Assembly (NCBI GenBank): GCA_045565285.1
Contig: JBJLFR010000007.1
Span: 62,001-126,000 of the forward strand
Origin: CACIIZ01 sp045565285
Lineage (GTDB): Bacteria > Pseudomonadota > Alphaproteobacteria > Rhodobacterales > Rhodobacteraceae
Direction of reading: 5' to 3'
Length of the DNA: 64,000 bases
This document shows, one piece after another, positions 61,836 through 64,000 of the stretch. How positions within the stretch are numbered: position 1 is the stretch's first letter; each line of letters begins with the position of its first letter. Under the pieces are notes generated by a model. The model was not told the DNA's origin. It searched no databases and saw only the letters and a program-made list of their open reading frames with translations. The position numbers and the translations under genes are program-made.

Positions 61836-63755
61836 ATGGAAATAAACTCTTTCAAAAAAAGTATTTTAGATAAAAAGTATGGTCGAAGATCTATTTTGAT
61901 TGGTGCTAGCCAATTAATACTTGTTGGATTTTTAATAAGGCAAATTCGTCAAATTCAATTAAATGAAGCTGAAAAATACAGACTTCTGGCAGAAGAAAAT
62001 AGAATTAATGTAGAAATTTTACCACCTCTTCGAGGTGTTATTTTTGATAAGAAAGGAATTATTTTAGCAAAGAATAAAGAAAATTATCGTATAAGAATTT
62101 TTAGAGATAAAAAAACTGATTTATCAAAAGTTATGGATGATTTTTCGCAGTTGATTAGAATTAGGGATGAAAGAAAAATTGAAATCATTAATAAATTAGA
62201 GAATAAGCGATATAATTCTTCAATTATTATTGTTGAAAATTTAAGTTGGAACGAATTTAAGAAGGTTTTAGTTAACCTACCTTCATTACCTGGAATAATT
62301 CCCGAAGTTGATTTAAAAAGGTTTTATACTCATAAAGAGTTGTTAGCTCACCTTTTAGGATATGTTGGTGCAATATCTTCTAAAGATCTGGAGGAATTTT
62401 CAAATGAAGATCCTATTTTGCAAATACAAGATTTTAAAATTGGTAAAGTAGGTATTGAAAAAGGACTAGATAAATATCTTAGAGGACAAGTAGGACTGGG
62501 AAAATATGAAGTAAATGCATCTGGGAAAATTATTAGGCAACTTGGTGAAGAACCAAGTTCGTCAGGAAAGGACATCCATTTAACTATAGATTCAAACTTA
62601 CAAAGTTTTACTATGTTTAGAATAAAAGAATATAGCGCTTCTGCCGTGATTGTTGACTTATCAAATGGTGGAATAATTTGTATGGCTTCAAATCCAAGTT
62701 ATAACCCTAATCAATTTGTTGAAGGAATGTCACAAAAAGATTGGAATAATTTACTTAAAAGTAAAAACCAACCCTTAGCTAATAAAGCTATTTCTGGAAA
62801 TTATCCACCAGGGTCAACTTTCAAAATGATTGTAGCTATAGCTGCATTAGAAGAAAATCTGATTACTCCAGAAGAATTATTTGAATGCAACGGTTTTTAT
62901 GAATTGGGAGAAAGAAAATTTCACTGTTGGAAATATTCTGGTCATGGAAGTACTAATTTATTAAAAGGAATAGAAGAATCTTGTGATGTTTATTTTTATC
63001 ATTTAGCGGAGAGAATAGGCATTGATAGGATTAAAAAAATAGCAAGCATATTCGGGATAGGAACAGCACCAAACTTGCCGCTTTCAGGAATTTCTAAGGG
63101 TTTAATCCCTTCAAAAAAATGGAAAAAAATTAACAAAAATGAACAATGGGTTACAGGTGATACTCTTAACTCTGGCATTGGACAAGGGTTTATTTTATCT
63201 ACTCCAATTCAAATTGCAATTATGACAGCTAGAATCGCAACTGGCTTAGAAATTAAACCTTATGTAATAAAAGCTATTGATGGAAGACCTTCTAGATATG
63301 AAAAACCAAAACCATTGGATATTAAGAAAAGTACTCTAGATGTTATTCGACAAGCAATGTTTGGTGTAGTAAATAATAAAGAAGGTACAGCCTTTAAATC
63401 GAGGGTAATAAATGAGAATAAAATATTTGCAGGAAAAACGGGAACATCTCAAATTAGACAAATCTCAGAAGATGAAAGGAGTAAAGGTATAATTAAAAAT
63501 GAAAACCTTCCTAGAAATCAAAGGGATCATGCATTATTTACAGGATTTGCACCTTTTATAAAACCTAAGTTTGCTGTCAGTGTGGTTGTAGAACATGGTG
63601 GAGGTGGAGCAAAAGTTGCCGCACCAATTGCTAGGGATATTCTTCTTTATGCTTCAAACGGTGCTATTCCTTCTTTACAAGAATATCCGGTTGAAGAAAG
63701 AGGTAATATGGAATTAATAATAAATAATATTAAAAGGGAAATGTTTTCAATATAA
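61836..63755 (+). CDS. mrdA: PBP2, peptidoglycan D,D-transpeptidase (MrdA)
   Basis: The 639-residue class B penicillin-binding protein crosslinks lateral wall. It has an N-terminal anchor (about 18-35), a pedestal domain from residue 60 (LPPLRGVIFDKKGIILAKN) and a transpeptidase domain. The active site is PPGSTFK (S327, K330), SCD at 382-384, and GKTGTSQ (K534-T-G). It works with RodA, encoded next. The length and order match MrdA, not FtsI. Confidence 0.97.
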   Translation: MEINSFKKSILDKKYGRRSILIGASQLILVGFLIRQIRQIQLNEAEKYRLLAEENRINVEILPPLRGVIFDKKGIILAKNKENYRIRIFRDKKTDLSKVMDDFSQLIRIRDERKIEIINKLENKRYNSSIIIVENLSWNEFKKVLVNLPSLPGIIPEVDLKRFYTHKELLAHLLGYVGAISSKDLEEFSNEDPILQIQDFKIGKVGIEKGLDKYLRGQVGLGKYEVNASGKIIRQLGEEPSSSGKDIHLTIDSNLQSFTMFRIKEYSASAVIVDLSNGGIICMASNPSYNPNQFVEGMSQKDWNNLLKSKNQPLANKAISGNYPPGSTFKMIVAIAALEENLITPEELFECNGFYELGERKFHCWKYSGHGSTNLLKGIEESCDVYFYHLAERIGIDRIKKIASIFGIGTAPNLPLSGISKGLIPSKKWKKINKNEQWVTGDTLNSGIGQGFILSTPIQIAIMTARIATGLEIKPYVIKAIDGRPSRYEKPKPLDIKKSTLDVIRQAMFGVVNNKEGTAFKSRVINENKIFAGKTGTSQIRQISEDERSKGIIKNENLPRNQRDHALFTGFAPFIKPKFAVSVVVEHGGGGAKVAAPIARDILLYASNGAIPSLQEYPVEERGNMELIINNIKREMFSI

Positions 63756-63770
63756 TAAAGGATTATTATC

Positions 63771-64000
63771 ATAGTAGTAAGTTATACTCAAAATTATAAA
63801 GAATTACCTAAGGGTTTAGCAAAAGTTTTTTACTTACACTGGCCAATTATCTTTCTCACTCTTGTAATAGGATGTTTTGGTTTTCTTATGTTATACTCTG
63901 TTGCTGATGGTGATTACAATAAATGGAGTAAACCTCAATTCGAAAAATTTTTAATTGGTTTTTTAATAATGTTTATCATGGGATTTATAAGTATAGATTT
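63771..64000 (+). CDS. rodA: RodA, peptidoglycan glycosyltransferase (5' part; no canonical start)
   Basis: An open frame runs from just after mrdA to the window edge. It encodes VSYTQNYKELPKGL, a first membrane span, then FGFLMLYSVADGDYNKWSKPQFEKFLIG and a second span. This fits RodA of the SEDS family, which polymerises glycan strands with PBP2. Upstream the in-frame codons are TAA AGG ATT ATT ATC ATA GTA GTA AGT, so no ATG, GTG or TTG is available before the conserved region. AAAGGA (63757-63762) is the ribosome site. ATA at 63771 or ATC at 63768 are the best-spaced non-canonical starts. Confidence 0.85.
   Translation, partial: MVVSYTQNYKELPKGLAKVFYLHWPIIFLTLVIGCFGFLMLYSVADGDYNKWSKPQFEKFLIGFLIMFIMGFISID

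Overview
The window is a gene-dense, AT-rich stretch of bacterial chromosome. The gene content points to a marine alphaproteobacterium of the streamlined low-GC type (SAR11-, HIMB59- or AT-rich SAR116-like). The pointers are a periplasmic Sox system with SoxCD, a class I lysyl-tRNA synthetase, an NDUFS4-like complex I subunit, a monofunctional HisB, a ThiBPQ transporter under a TPP riboswitch, and an mreBCD-mrdA-rodA cluster. The exact lineage cannot be settled without a tree. I see no insertion sequence, prophage, integrase or CRISPR array.

Layout. 1-7132: thiosulfate oxidation locus, soxVWXYZABCD on the minus strand (soxD cut by the window edge after its signal peptide) with soxS divergent on plus. 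7193-9073: a small unknown protein, a nitroreductase and a secreted ankyrin-repeat protein. 9216-12561: TPP riboswitch and thiBPQ. 12565-15214: a membrane retropepsin-like protease, a threonine/serine dehydratase and a decayed SDR gene. 15264-23418: a cyclic-nucleotide neighbourhood (two CNBD proteins, an NrtS-like membrane protein beside a class III adenylate cyclase, an MBL-fold hydrolase), mixed with an M20 amidohydrolase, MtgA, HemG and an Hsp20 gene whose leader looks like a ROSE RNA thermometer. 23439-31911: an atypical SDR, pyruvate carboxylase, a UvrD/PcrA helicase and a SulP transporter. 32039-35565: hisB-hisH-hisA-hisF-hisE, interrupted by an antisense DUF2147 gene. 35695-41291: a glutathione peroxidase, an unannotated 27-residue lipoprotein and a complete distal valine-degradation operon. 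41288-51114: a methyltransferase, aminotransferase, Na+/Ca2+ exchanger, stand-alone ClpX zinc finger, tRNA-Arg(TCT), NDUFS4-like protein, uvrB, DUF4864, lysK, terB-like and nadD. 51258-57546: ettA, gltX, nadE and a periplasmic protein made of 18 MORN repeats. 57661-64000: leuA and the rod-shape/elongasome cluster, ending inside rodA.

How the genes fit together. SoxV/SoxW/SoxS supply reductant to the periplasm to keep the SoxY cysteine and c-heme proteins functional. SoxXA loads thiosulfate onto SoxYZ, SoxB hydrolyses off sulfate, and SoxCD oxidises the remaining sulfane sulfur. The valine operon takes isobutyryl-CoA to propionyl-CoA, and pyruvate carboxylase replenishes oxaloacetate. The most unusual items are the rodA frame with no ATG/GTG/TTG start, the ROSE-like leader, the antisense gene inside the his operon, the SDR with Phe in place of the catalytic Tyr, the stand-alone ClpX zinc finger, the tiny lipoprotein, the NrtS/cyclase pair and the hairpin-T-run between soxA and soxB. 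I found no clearly new multi-gene system. The cyclic-nucleotide/NrtS neighbourhood is the nearest candidate.
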